A stretch of 64,000 nucleotides of DNA from JADZAI01 sp046348585 (GCA_046348585.1 JAXMDZ010000011.1:26678-90677); one strand, 5' to 3'. Positions 1-8,572 are shown, numbered from the stretch's first letter. Notes: generated by a model from the letters alone, not told the origin. Numbers and translations: made by a program.

Positions 1-386
1 ATCAGCACCTCGGCGCCTTCCACCATGCGGCGCGGCACGGCGAGGATCAGCGCCATCGTCATGTCGGCGGTGTCTTCGGTGAGGACGCCCGGCGTGTTGG
101 TGACGGCGATGCCGCGCTGGCGGGCGGTTTCGACGTCGATATGATCGACGCCCGCCCCGAAATTGGCGATCAGCTTGAGGTTCGGCCCGGCCTGGACGAT
201 CGCCCGGCTGTCGAGCCGGTCGGTGACGGTGGGGACCAGAACCTCGGCCGTCTTCAGCGCCTCGACGAGCTGGGCCTGGGTCATCGGCTTGTCGTCGGGG
301 TTGAGGCGGGTGTCGAACAGCTCGCGCATCCGCGTCTCGACGATGTCGGGCAGCTTGCGCGTGACGATGACGAGCGGCTTTTTCAA
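1..386 (-). CDS. D-isomer 2-hydroxyacid dehydrogenase (N-terminal part)
   Basis: The 128 visible codons read as the start of an NAD(P)-dependent D-2-hydroxyacid dehydrogenase of the glyoxylate/hydroxypyruvate reductase group. They give KPLVIVTRKLPD at the N-terminus, then the catalytic-domain stretch LKLIANFGAGVDHID and the following TNTPGVLTEDTADMT. The nucleotide-binding GxGxxG fold lies beyond the window edge. No ATG fits the frame; the most upstream plausible start is TTG at 386, with a GGGG run nearby but no strong Shine-Dalgarno site. The family reduces glyoxylate or hydroxypyruvate; the substrate here is inferred from family resemblance only. The gene diverges from the SH3 protein gene. 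Confidence 0.85.
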   Translation of the reverse strand, partial: MKKPLVIVTRKLPDIVETRMRELFDTRLNPDDKPMTQAQLVEALKTAEVLVPTVTDRLDSRAIVQAGPNLKLIANFGAGVDHIDVETARQRGIAVTNTPGVLTEDTADMTMALILAVPRRMVEGAEVL

Positions 387-580
387 GGGATGACCCCGGC
401 GGCGAGAGCGGACACGCCTCCTGTAGCAAAGCCGCGCCGCGCCGCAAAGCATGCGCGCGCGATCAACGTCGCATTAACCGCTGCGGCGCAACGTAAGGAC
501 GCGCACGTCGCATCGTCCAGAAGGGACGGATCAAGCCAGAACGGCACGGCAGCGGCGCATCGGGGTGTCCTTTTTACGCT

Positions 581-1219
581 GTGAAGACCGTGCCGCGCAT
601 CGCCACCATTCTGAAGGCATCGTGTTTCGCCGCCGCTCTCGCGGGGTTCGCGGCCGCCGCCGCGCCGCCACAGCCGATGCCCAAACCGACGCTGGAGCCG
701 GTTGCCGTTGCGGCATCGACGGCCACCGGGACGCCGGACGCGCCGCCCACCGTGCTCGCCGCCGTGCAGCCGCAGGAACGCCCGGAAACCCGCATCGGCG
801 ATTCCGGCCTGCCGGTGCCGCGCTATGTCAGCCTGAAATCGGGCGAGGTCTATCTGCGCGAAGGCCCCTCGTCCGGGCACAAGGTCGAGTGGGTCTATGT
901 CCGCCGCGGCCTGCCCGTCGAGGTGATCGCCGAATACGACGTCTGGCGGCGCATCCGCGACGCCGACGGGGTCACCGGCTGGGTCCACAAGGGAATGCTG
1001 GACGGCCGCCGCTCGGTGCTGGTGACCGGCAGCGCCAATGTCGAATTGCGCGAGAGCCCGGCCGCCGACGCCGCGGTCATCGCCTATGCCGAGCCGGGCG
1101 TCGTCGCCCGCCTCAAGGCCTGCACCGCCTCGTTCTGCGAGATCGAGGCCAAGTCGATCGACGCCTATGTGGCGCGCGACCATGTGTGGGGCGTCTATGC
1201 CGGGGAGACGGTGGAGTAG
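581..1219 (+). CDS. Secreted SH3-domain protein
   Basis: This is a 212-residue exported protein. Residues 1-28 form a signal peptide (short basic N-terminus, then an alanine-rich hydrophobic run). A proline/alanine-rich linker follows to about residue 80, then two bacterial SH3-like repeats at about 82-140 and 147-205 (YVSLKSGEVYLREGPS and GSANVELRESP). The two internal cysteines (CTASFC) could form a disulfide in the periplasm. The start is GTG at 581; no ATG fits the signal peptide better. Proteins of this kind (COG3807-like) are widespread in Alphaproteobacteria and are thought to act at the cell wall, but no specific role is known. Confidence 0.85.
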   Translation: MKTVPRIATILKASCFAAALAGFAAAAAPPQPMPKPTLEPVAVAASTATGTPDAPPTVLAAVQPQERPETRIGDSGLPVPRYVSLKSGEVYLREGPSSGHKVEWVYVRRGLPVEVIAEYDVWRRIRDADGVTGWVHKGMLDGRRSVLVTGSANVELRESPAADAAVIAYAEPGVVARLKACTASFCEIEAKSIDAYVARDHVWGVYAGETVE

Positions 1220-1332
1220 CCATCGCGCCGCCGCAATCGGCGGGCGAGGATGGCCGCGCGGCGATGGGCCGCGTCGCCTTCGCCGCAAAGTCTGCGATGG
1301 TCGCCCCGTTTTCGACCCGGAGAGTCCGACCC

Positions 1333-2454
1333 ATGAAATTGCGCCCGCTTCTCGCCGCGACCGCCGCGTCCGCCCTGGTCGCCGGCCTGCTCGCCGGCCG
1401 CGCCGCCGCCAATGACGGCTTCGCCGGCATCACCGCCGCGGGCCTGGAGTTCCAGAAATCCGACGCGATCGTCATGCAGTCGGAAGACCTGTTCATCGGC
1501 GTCGATCAGATCCGCGTCGATTACGTCTTCAAGAACGAGAGCGCCGCCGACGTCGCCGGCACGGTCGCCTTCCCGATGCCACCGGTCTCGATCGGCACCT
1601 TCGTCATGTCGCCGACCATCATGACGCCGGCCGACCTCGACAAGGAGAACCCGCTCGACTTCACCGCGACGGTGGACGGCAAGCCGGTGGCGGTGAAGAC
1701 CGAGCGGCGCGCCTATTTCGAGCCCCCGGCCGGCAACGCCGATCCCGAGGCCCCCTATGTGCCGCCGCCGCCCAGCGCCGCCTACGACGCGCCCGGCGAG
1801 GACGTGACCGAATTGCTGACCGGCATGGGCATTCCGCTGTCGCTCGACCCCGAGACCGTCATGCAGGCGCTCGACAAGCTGACCGACGAGCAGGCGAAGA
1901 TCCTGAAGGACAAGGGCCTCGCCGAGCGCGACACCTACGACAACGGCCCCGAGATGCGCTGGATGATCGGCTGGTCGATCGGCATCCGCCATTACTGGGA
2001 CCAGAGCTTCCCGGCCGGGGCCGAGATCCGCATCTCGCACAGCTACGACGCCTTCCCGAACGGCGGCCTTTTCTACTGGTACGACTGGACCAAGCCGACG
2101 CCGGACTGGGAGACCGACCCGAACGGCGACGACAAGGCGAAATACTGCATCGACGAGGGCACGGGTAAGGCGATCATGGCGGCGCTGCCGGCCGATCCGG
2201 AAGCGGGCGGCGCCCATCACGGCACCGCGTTCAACATCCAGTACGTTCTGACCACCGCCAACACCTGGAAAGGGCCGATCGGCTCGTTCAAGCTGACGCT
2301 CGACAAGGGTAAGGCGGAGAACGTGCTGTCGGTCTGCATGGACGGCCTCGCCAAGAGCGGGCCGACCAGCTTCACGGTCGAGAAAAAGAACTTCTCGCCG
2401 GACAAGGATCTCGACATCCTCGTCGTCACCGCCGATCCCGCCTTCAAGGAGTGA
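1333..2454 (+). CDS. DUF4424 family secreted protein, copy 1
   Basis: This 373-residue protein starts with a clear signal peptide (about residues 1-26, ending RAAA before NDGFAG). The mature part is a DUF4424-type domain: NDGFAGITAAGLEF, then SEDLFIGVDQIRVDY, a proline-rich strand (AFPMPPVSI), and a C-terminal block with VLTTANTWKGPIG and VEKKNFSPDKDLD. ATG 1333 is chosen because it begins the signal peptide; the reading frame stays open far upstream but that part overlaps the SH3 gene and has no coding character. Its stop is followed within two bases by the paralogue's ATG, so the two are surely co-transcribed. The function of DUF4424 is unknown. Confidence 0.88.
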   Translation: MKLRPLLAATAASALVAGLLAGRAAANDGFAGITAAGLEFQKSDAIVMQSEDLFIGVDQIRVDYVFKNESAADVAGTVAFPMPPVSIGTFVMSPTIMTPADLDKENPLDFTATVDGKPVAVKTERRAYFEPPAGNADPEAPYVPPPPSAAYDAPGEDVTELLTGMGIPLSLDPETVMQALDKLTDEQAKILKDKGLAERDTYDNGPEMRWMIGWSIGIRHYWDQSFPAGAEIRISHSYDAFPNGGLFYWYDWTKPTPDWETDPNGDDKAKYCIDEGTGKAIMAALPADPEAGGAHHGTAFNIQYVLTTANTWKGPIGSFKLTLDKGKAENVLSVCMDGLAKSGPTSFTVEKKNFSPDKDLDILVVTADPAFKE

Positions 2455-2456
2455 GC

Positions 2457-3515
2457 ATGAGGTCCCTTCCCCGTCTCGGCGCCGCCGCCGCCCTCGCCGC
2501 GGTTCTCGCGGCCCCCGCCTTCGCCAATGACGGCTTCGGCGGCCTGACCGCGACCGGGTTGCAGTTCCAGGAGGCGGCGGACGTGCAGATGCTGTCGGAG
2601 GACCTTTATCTCGGTCTCGACCAGATCCGCGTCGCCTATGTGTTCCGCCACACGGGCGACGAGGACCTGACGGGCGAGGTGATCTTCCCGCTGCCGCCGA
2701 TCAATCTCAGCGGCCTGATGGAATCCGACTTCGCCATTCCGCGCGAGGATCTCGACAAGGAGAACTTCGTCGGCTTCACCGCGACCGTCGACGGCAAGAA
2801 GATCGCGGTCAAGACCGACCGCATCGCGGTGATCGAGGAGCCGTGGGACGAGAAGCGGCCGCTGTCGGCGAGTTACGATTCGCCCGGCGCCGACGTCACC
2901 GCCAAGCTGAAGGCCAACCGGATTCCGCTCTCGCTCGACTACGAGAAGGCGGTCGCCGCGCTGAAGGCGCTGCCCCAGAAGGTCAAGGACGAGTTCGCCG
3001 CCGGCGGGCTCGCGGTCTTCGACGACAGCGGCGAGGCCTATCCGATGTGGTCGATCATCGAACGCTATCACTGGACGCAGACCTTCCGCGCCGGGAAGGA
3101 CGTGAAGATCGCCCACAGCTATCGTTCGGCCCCGCCGGGCGGCATCTTCGTGTGGCGCGATCCGCAGGGCGGCGAGGACGACTATATCGGCTCGCTGGTC
3201 GACAAATACTGCATCGACAAGGGCACGCAGTCGGCGATCAAGAAGGCGCTGATCAAGAGCGACGGCGACGGCGAGGCCTGGTGGAACGGCATGGCCTATT
3301 ATCTCGACTACGTGCTCACCACCGCCAACACCTGGAGCGGGCCGATCGGCACGTTCAAGCTGACCATCGACAAGGGCAGCCCGAAGAACGTGCTGTCGCT
3401 CTGCGTCGACGGCATCAAGAAGACCGGGCCGACGACCTTCGTGGTGGAGAAGAAGAACTTCACGCCGGACGCCGATCTGAACCTGCTGATCGTCTCCAAT
3501 CCGGGAAGCGAGTAG
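2457..3515 (+). CDS. DUF4424 family secreted protein, copy 2
   Basis: This 352-residue paralogue of the preceding gene has the same plan: a signal peptide (residues 1-22, ending AAPAFA before NDGFGG), SEDLYLGLDQIRVAYVFR, and a C-terminal block with YCIDKGT, VLTTANTWSGPIG and VEKKNFTPDADL. The shared C-terminal motifs show an old tandem duplication. Copy 2 lacks the proline-rich insertion (AYVPPPPSA region) of copy 1. ATG 2457 is preferred to the GTG at 2451, which overlaps the upstream stop. The ABC exporter genes begin 28 bases downstream on the same strand, so a joint operon is likely. Function unknown. Confidence 0.88.
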   Translation: MRSLPRLGAAAALAAVLAAPAFANDGFGGLTATGLQFQEAADVQMLSEDLYLGLDQIRVAYVFRHTGDEDLTGEVIFPLPPINLSGLMESDFAIPREDLDKENFVGFTATVDGKKIAVKTDRIAVIEEPWDEKRPLSASYDSPGADVTAKLKANRIPLSLDYEKAVAALKALPQKVKDEFAAGGLAVFDDSGEAYPMWSIIERYHWTQTFRAGKDVKIAHSYRSAPPGGIFVWRDPQGGEDDYIGSLVDKYCIDKGTQSAIKKALIKSDGDGEAWWNGMAYYLDYVLTTANTWSGPIGTFKLTIDKGSPKNVLSLCVDGIKKTGPTTFVVEKKNFTPDADLNLLIVSNPGSE

Positions 3516-3543
3516 CGGTGCGCGCATCCAGCCGGGCGCAACG

Positions 3544-4482
3544 ATGAGCGCCAGCGTCGTCGTCTTTCGCGGGGTCTCCAAGGCCTATGGCGATTTCCGC
3601 GCCGTGGAGGATTTGAGCTTCGCGGTCGCGCCGGGGACGATCTACGGCTTTCTCGGCCCCAACGGGGCGGGCAAGACGACGAGCCTGAGGATGATGCTGG
3701 GCATCATCCGCCCGAGCGCCGGCGAGATCGAGGTGCTGGGCAGCGACAGCGCGATGGGCGTGCGCGAGCGGGTCGGCTATCTGCCCGAGGAGCGCGGTCT
3801 CTATCGCCGGATGACGCCGGTCGAGACGATCGTCTATCTGGCGCGGCTGAAAGGCATGGCGGCGGCGGCAGCGAGGAAGCGCGCGCTGGAGCTGCTGGAG
3901 CGCTTCGGGCTCGCCGCCTTCGCCCATACCCGCATCGAGGCGCTGTCCAAGGGCATGGCGCAAAAGGTGCAGATCCTCGCCACCGTCGTCCATGCGCCCG
4001 AACTGGTCATTCTGGACGAGCCGTTCTCCGGCCTCGACCCGGTCAACCAGCAGGTGCTGGAGGATCTCATCGTCGATCTGCACCGCGAGGGCCGCACGGT
4101 GCTGTTTTCCACCCATGTCATGCAGCACGCCGAGCGGCTGTGCGACCGGCTGCTGCTGATCGCCCGGGGGCGGCTCGCGTTCGAGGGCACGCTGGCGGAG
4201 GCGCGCGCCCGCCTGCCGCGCACCATCCGCCTCAAGACCCGCTCGGAGGCGGCGGCGCTGGCCGCGCTGCCGGGCGTCGCCGAGGTGATCGCAGACGCCG
4301 CGGCCGGCGAATTCGAGCTGCGGCTCGCGGCGGGGGCGGACGGCGAGGGCGTGCTGAGGGCCTGTTTCGAGCGCGGCCTGGCGCTCGCCCGCTTCGACAT
4401 GAGCGAACCGGCGCTGCACGACATCTTCGTCGCGCTGGTGGGCGAAGGCGCGGCGGTGGCCGATGCGCGGGGGACGGCATGA
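3544..4482 (+). CDS. ABC transporter ATP-binding protein (NatA-like)
   Basis: This 312-residue ATPase has all core motifs: Walker A GPNGAGKTT at about 38-46, signature LSKGMAQ at about 134-140, Walker B LVILDEP at about 154-160 and an H-loop histidine (STHVMQ) near 191. The C-terminal extension of about 90 residues is typical of ABC-2 type exporters of the NatA group (COG4152-like). The stop codon overlaps the ATG of the permease gene (ATGA), so the two are translationally coupled. The transported substrate is unknown. The upstream DUF4424 pair is a possible partner by position only. Confidence 0.9.
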   Translation: MSASVVVFRGVSKAYGDFRAVEDLSFAVAPGTIYGFLGPNGAGKTTSLRMMLGIIRPSAGEIEVLGSDSAMGVRERVGYLPEERGLYRRMTPVETIVYLARLKGMAAAAARKRALELLERFGLAAFAHTRIEALSKGMAQKVQILATVVHAPELVILDEPFSGLDPVNQQVLEDLIVDLHREGRTVLFSTHVMQHAERLCDRLLLIARGRLAFEGTLAEARARLPRTIRLKTRSEAAALAALPGVAEVIADAAAGEFELRLAAGADGEGVLRACFERGLALARFDMSEPALHDIFVALVGEGAAVADARGTA

Positions 4483-6017
4483 TCGGGGCGATGCTGAAGC
4501 GCGTGCTGCTGGTCGCGGCGCGCGAATACAAGCACCACGCCCGCTCCAAGGGCTTCTGGCTGACGATGGTGGCGGTGCCGCTGATCGCCGCGCTGTCGGG
4601 CCTCATCCCGCAATGGGTGCAGGAGAACAAGCCGGCCCGGGCGGTCGTCGTCATCGACCAGTCCGGCGGCAGAATCGCGGAGGCGATCGACACCGCGATC
4701 GCCCGCGACACGGCGCGGCGGACGCTGATCGCGCTGAAATCCTACGCCGCCGACTATGTGCCGCCCGAGCGCGTGCCCATGGTCTCGCCGCTGGCGCCCT
4801 CGCGCGGCGATCCGGGGGCGGCCGACATCGACGCCTTCATCGCCTGGGGCGGCGCGGCCAAGGCGGCCGAGATCCTGCCCGGCCTCGCCGTTCCGGGCGC
4901 GCCGGCCTTCGTGCCGCCCGATCCGCGCTTCGTGCGCGTCGCGCCGCCGCCGGAGATCGACCTTACGGCCGAGCCTGCCGCGATCGGTGCGGCGCTGTCG
5001 CCCTATCTGCGCGGCGAGAAGCCGGTCGCCGACGCCGCGCCCGCCTATCTCGCCTCGGCGGTGATCGTGCCCCGCGACTATGAGCTGACCAAGCCCGCCT
5101 CGGCGATCCAGCACTGGAGCGTCAACATCAACGACACCGATTTCGACACGCTGGTGAACCGGGCGCTGACCGAGACGGTGCGGCGCGCGCTCTACGAGGA
5201 GCACGGCCTGACTCGCGACGCGGTGGCGGAGATCGAGCAGCGGCGCGTGGCGATGCAGAGCTTCAGCCCCGACAAGGGAGACGGCGGCGCGGTGGAGACC
5301 CGCGACCGGCTGCTCAACATCGTGCCGCTCGGCCTCGCCATGCTGCTGTGGATGTCGATCTTCACGGTCGCCAACCTGCTGCTGCTGGGGGTGATCGAGG
5401 AACGCTCCAACCGGCTGATCGAGGTGCTGCTGTCGTCGGTGTCGGCGGAGGAGTTCATGGCCGGCAAGCTGCTGGGCATCGCCGGCATCGGGCTGACCAT
5501 CCTCGCCGCCTGGCTGGTGGTCGGACTGCTGATCATGATCAACGGCTCCGGCCCGACCGTCGCCTTCGCCTATGACGCGATCCGGCTGATCCTGTCGGGG
5601 CCTTACCTGCCCGCCTTCGCGTTCTATTTCGTGGTCGCCTATCTCACCATCGCCTCGGTGTTCCTCGGCCTCGGCAGCGTCTGCAATTCGCAGCAGGAGG
5701 CGCAGTCGCTGCTGACCCCGCTGGTCTTCGCGCTGATGCTGCCCTTCTTCCTGCTGATGCCGATGCTGGAGGACCCGAACGGGCCGCTGGCGACGACCAT
5801 CGGCTGGATCCCGGTCTATACACCGTTCGTGATGATGGTGCGGCTGTCGACCAATCCGCCCTGGACCGAGGTGGCGGCGGCGAGCGCGATGACGCTCGGC
5901 TTCTCGCTGCTGGTGCTGTGGGGCATGGCGCGGCTGTTCCGCAGCGCCGTGCTGCGCACCGGCCAGCCGCCCCGCCTCGTCGAGATCTGGCGGATGATCC
6001 GCGGCGGCCGGGCCTGA
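4479..6017 (+). CDS. ABC-2 type transporter permease (NatB-like)
   Basis: This 512-residue membrane protein has one hydrophobic segment near the N-terminus (about residues 22-42, GFWLTMVAVPLIAALSG), a periplasmic domain of about 230 residues, and a C-terminal cluster of about five or six membrane segments starting at LLNIVPLGLAMLLWMSIF. It contains the family motif region EERSNRLIEVLLSSVSAEEFMAGK seen in NatB-like exporters. ATG 4479 overlaps the ATPase stop. Together the two genes make a complete homodimer-pair exporter. The cargo (ion, peptide or lipid) cannot be told from sequence. The gene ends just before a palindromic repeat shared with the convergent DUF3501 gene. Confidence 0.88.
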   Translation: MIGAMLKRVLLVAAREYKHHARSKGFWLTMVAVPLIAALSGLIPQWVQENKPARAVVVIDQSGGRIAEAIDTAIARDTARRTLIALKSYAADYVPPERVPMVSPLAPSRGDPGAADIDAFIAWGGAAKAAEILPGLAVPGAPAFVPPDPRFVRVAPPPEIDLTAEPAAIGAALSPYLRGEKPVADAAPAYLASAVIVPRDYELTKPASAIQHWSVNINDTDFDTLVNRALTETVRRALYEEHGLTRDAVAEIEQRRVAMQSFSPDKGDGGAVETRDRLLNIVPLGLAMLLWMSIFTVANLLLLGVIEERSNRLIEVLLSSVSAEEFMAGKLLGIAGIGLTILAAWLVVGLLIMINGSGPTVAFAYDAIRLILSGPYLPAFAFYFVVAYLTIASVFLGLGSVCNSQQEAQSLLTPLVFALMLPFFLLMPMLEDPNGPLATTIGWIPVYTPFVMMVRLSTNPPWTEVAAASAMTLGFSLLVLWGMARLFRSAVLRTGQPPRLVEIWRMIRGGRA

Positions 6018-6022
6018 AGCCG

Positions 6023-6069
6023 GGCATCATCTCATCGAAGAGGCGGCATCCGCTTCTTCGGATGATGCC
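6023..6069. repeat. Dispersed palindromic repeat, family A, copy 1
   Basis: This is a long imperfect hairpin: GGCATCATC (6023-6031) pairs with GATGATGCC (6061-6069), CGAAGA with TCTTCG inside it, and GCGG with CCGC at the tip. It sits between the convergent permease and DUF3501 genes and could end transcription from both sides. Related copies lie at 37794-37842 (opposite orientation) and, in part, at 47751-47790, also between convergent genes. Confidence 0.75.
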
Positions 6070-6675
6070 TCAGGCGAAATCCCGGGCGAGCGCGGCGCGG
6101 CTGTCCGGGCCGAGCAGCGCCATGTGGCCGTAATGGGGGTGGTCGATCCCCAGCACGACGCTGCGCGCCGGATCGCGGAAGGCGGCGATGTCGGCGTCCG
6201 AGAAGTGGAAATGGAAGAAATGGACCGACGAGGTCTTGCCGTCGGCCGTCGTGCGTTCGGCGTCCTCGGTCGGCGCGCCCTCGATGCGCCAGGCGCCGCC
6301 GGGGCCCTGGATCTCGATGAAGACGTGGGCCTCGATGCCGCCGAGCCGGCCGAGCAGCTTTTCGCGGCGGCCGGGCTCGTCGATCTCAAGCATCATCGTG
6401 GCGACGAGTTCGTCACCCTGGGGAATGAGCGGGTTGTAGGCCTCAAGCTCGCCGGCAACCTGCGCCGCGCCGCCCCGTTCGATGAACAGCATCTCGTGGA
6501 CCTGGAGCCACATCGTCTCGTAGTTCTCGAAATAGAACGTGGCGAAGGGGCCGACCTCGATGCGGCGCAGCTTCTTGACCGGCAGCAGCGCGGCGCGGCG
6601 CGCCTTGCGCTGCGGCTCGTAGTCGGCCATCGGCAGGATGTCGGCCGGCTCGATGCGGCGGGCGGCTTCAGGCAT
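6070..6675 (-). CDS. DUF3501 family protein
   Basis: This 201-residue soluble protein matches the DUF3501 family. It begins with a conserved stretch around DILPMADYEPQRKARR and ends with a histidine-rich part (SVHFFHFHFSDADI and GIDHPHYGHM) that could bind metal. No signal peptide or membrane segment is seen. Its ATG (6675) overlaps the stop of the upstream Fe-S oxidoreductase gene in an ATGA arrangement, so the two are translationally coupled. The family has no assigned function. Its fixed partnership with the Fe-S protein and a rubrerythrin suggests a role in redox or peroxide handling, which is an inference from context. Confidence 0.85.
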   Translation of the reverse strand: MPEAARRIEPADILPMADYEPQRKARRAALLPVKKLRRIEVGPFATFYFENYETMWLQVHEMLFIERGGAAQVAGELEAYNPLIPQGDELVATMMLEIDEPGRREKLLGRLGGIEAHVFIEIQGPGGAWRIEGAPTEDAERTTADGKTSSVHFFHFHFSDADIAAFRDPARSVVLGIDHPHYGHMALLGPDSRAALARDFA

Positions 6676-8027
6676 CAGACCAGTCCATAGGCTTGCGCGA
6701 AAAGCTCGATCGGGTGTTCGGGCGTCTTGACGTTGGCGGTTTCGCCCTTTTCGGCGGCGAGCGCCTTCGTTCCTTCGACCAGATGCTGGGCGGCGAGCGG
6801 GCATTCGCTGACCAGATGGGCGTTGTTCGACTTGAGCGCGGCGCGGAAGGCGGGCGTGCCGACCTTCACCGCGCAGACCCGGGTTTCCTTCAGCACGCCG
6901 AAGGTGCCGCCGTGACCGGCGCAGCGTTCGATGATCTCGACCTTCTGGCCCGGAATGAGGCGCAGCATCTCGGCCGCCTTGGGGCCGATATTCTGGGCCC
7001 GCGCGTGGCAGGCGAGGTGGACGCTGACGCCGCCCTCGATGGGCTTGAGGCCTTCGGGCAGGCCGTGCTTCCTGGCGACGTCGACGACGTATTCGTCGAT
7101 GTCGAAGGCCGCCTGCGAAAGCGCCTTCACGTTGGGATCGTCCGGCACGATCAGCGGCCATTCGAACTTGAACATGAGGCCGCACGAGGCGGTCGGGGTG
7201 ATGATGTCGTAGCCGGCGTCGATGAGCGGGCGCAGTTTCGCCGACACGTCTTTCGCCTGCACCGCGACGCGGGCGAGATCGGCCTGTTCGAGGAACGGCA
7301 TGCCGCAGCAGCCGGGATATTCGACCAGCGTCTCGACGCCGATCTTGTCGAGCACGGCGAGCGCCGCCTCGCCGATGGGCGGCTTGTTGTAGTTGACGAA
7401 GCAGGTGGCGAAGATCGCCGCCTTGCGCTTGCCGTAGGCGGGGGCGGCCGTGTTGAGGGCGCGCTTCGCCTTCTTCGCGCGCTTCACGAAGGTGCGGGCA
7501 TGGAACTTCGGCAGTTCGGCGTCGCGGTCGATGCCGAGGGTCTTTTCCATGACCGCGCGCACCGGGCGGTTCGATTTCTTCGACGCCCAGTTGGCGAGCG
7601 GCGCGACGGCCCCGGCGAGGCGGCCGTTGCGGTCCATGCGGGCGAGCTGGCCCGCTGTCCAGTTCGACTTGCCGGCCTTCACCTCGGCCATGCGGGCCCG
7701 CAGCATCAGATGCGGGAAGTCGATGTTCCATTCATGCGGCGGCACATAGGGGCACTTCGTCATGAAGCACATGTCGCAGAGCGTGCAGGCCTCGACGACG
7801 GGGGCGAAGGCTTCCGACTTCACCTCGTCGAGCTCGCCGGTCGGCGAGGCGTCGATCAGGTCGAAGAGGCGCGGGAAGCTTTCGCACAGATTGAAGCAGC
7901 GCCGGCAGGTGTGACAGAGGTCGAAGACGCGGCGCAGCTCTTCGTCGAGCTTGGCGGGGTCGAGGAAATCGGGCTCCTGCCACGCGATCTCGTGGCGGGT
8001 CGGCGCGCTGAGGCTGCCTTCGCGCAT
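6675..8027 (-). CDS. Heterodisulfide reductase-related Fe-S oxidoreductase
   Basis: This 450-residue protein has two N-terminal 4Fe-4S sites: C38-C41-C44-C48 (CHTCRRCFNLC) and C81-C84-C87-C92 (CTLCDMCFMTKCP). Two CCG-type cysteine regions follow, one around YPGCCGMPF and one around HLACHARAQ and CAGHGG, as in GlpC, GlcF and HdrB proteins. The family passes electrons between a flavoprotein or quinone and a thiol or metal centre. No flavin-binding partner gene is next to it, which sets it apart from glycolate or glycerol-3-phosphate oxidase operons. It is coupled to the DUF3501 gene and lies about 125 bases below rubrerythrin. Confidence 0.87.
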   Translation of the reverse strand: MREGSLSAPTRHEIAWQEPDFLDPAKLDEELRRVFDLCHTCRRCFNLCESFPRLFDLIDASPTGELDEVKSEAFAPVVEACTLCDMCFMTKCPYVPPHEWNIDFPHLMLRARMAEVKAGKSNWTAGQLARMDRNGRLAGAVAPLANWASKKSNRPVRAVMEKTLGIDRDAELPKFHARTFVKRAKKAKRALNTAAPAYGKRKAAIFATCFVNYNKPPIGEAALAVLDKIGVETLVEYPGCCGMPFLEQADLARVAVQAKDVSAKLRPLIDAGYDIITPTASCGLMFKFEWPLIVPDDPNVKALSQAAFDIDEYVVDVARKHGLPEGLKPIEGGVSVHLACHARAQNIGPKAAEMLRLIPGQKVEIIERCAGHGGTFGVLKETRVCAVKVGTPAFRAALKSNNAHLVSECPLAAQHLVEGTKALAAEKGETANVKTPEHPIELFAQAYGLV

Positions 8028-8107
8028 GGAATCTACGCCTTTCGAACGCGGCGTGCGCCCGGCTCGCCCGGCAATGCCGGTCCGGGCGCCGCGGAAACGT
8101 CACCCCT

Positions 8108-8131
8108 GGGGCGCGGCCGCGCGGCCGCCCC
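8108..8131 (-). terminator. GC-rich hairpin after rubrerythrin gene
   Basis: GGGGC at the left end pairs with GCCCC at the right, and an inner GGCC/GGCC stem closes a four-base loop with a two-base bulge. It lies between the rubrerythrin stop and the Fe-S oxidoreductase start. There is no T-run on the minus strand, so it is more likely a transcript-stabilising or partial termination hairpin than a full terminator. Confidence 0.35.
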
Positions 8132-8152
8132 CAAGGATGAGGTGAGGAACCG

Positions 8153-8572
8153 TCAGGCGAGCGTGTCGAGCGCCTTCTGGAAGCGGCCGGCATGGCTCTT
8201 TTCGGCCTTGGCGAGCGTCTCGAACCAGTCGGCGATCTCGTCGAAGCCTTCCTCGCGGGCGGTGCGCGCCATGCCCGGATACATGTCGGTGTATTCGTGG
8301 GTCTCGCCGGCGATGGCGGCCTTCAGATTGTCGGGCGTCTCGCCGATCTTGAGGCCGGTCGCCGGATCGCCGACTTCCTCAAGGAACGCGAGGTGGCCGT
8401 GGGCGTGGCCGGTTTCGCCTTCCGCGGTGGAGCGGAACACGGCGGCGACGTCGTTGTAGCCTTCGACATCGGCCTTCTGCGCGAAATAGAGATAGCGCCG
8501 GTTGGCCTGCGACTCGCCGGCGAAGGCCGCCTTCAGATTGTCGTGCGTCTTGGATGAAGCCAGACCGCTCAT
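8153..8572 (-). CDS. Rubrerythrin family protein
   Basis: This 139-residue ferritin-like diiron protein has the two expected four-helix halves. The ligand pattern is visible: E20 (AGESQANRRY), E53xxH56 (EGETGHAH), E90/E93 (GETHEY) and E124xxH127 (AEKSHAG). There is no C-terminal rubredoxin domain, so electrons must come from another protein; the downstream Fe-S oxidoreductase is an obvious candidate. ATG 8572 is chosen because CAGGAG lies just upstream and the protein then starts at the conserved ferritin fold. The family reduces hydrogen peroxide in the cytoplasm. A promoter and an Irr-box-like palindrome precede it. Confidence 0.92.
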   Translation of the reverse strand: MSGLASSKTHDNLKAAFAGESQANRRYLYFAQKADVEGYNDVAAVFRSTAEGETGHAHGHLAFLEEVGDPATGLKIGETPDNLKAAIAGETHEYTDMYPGMARTAREEGFDEIADWFETLAKAEKSHAGRFQKALDTLA

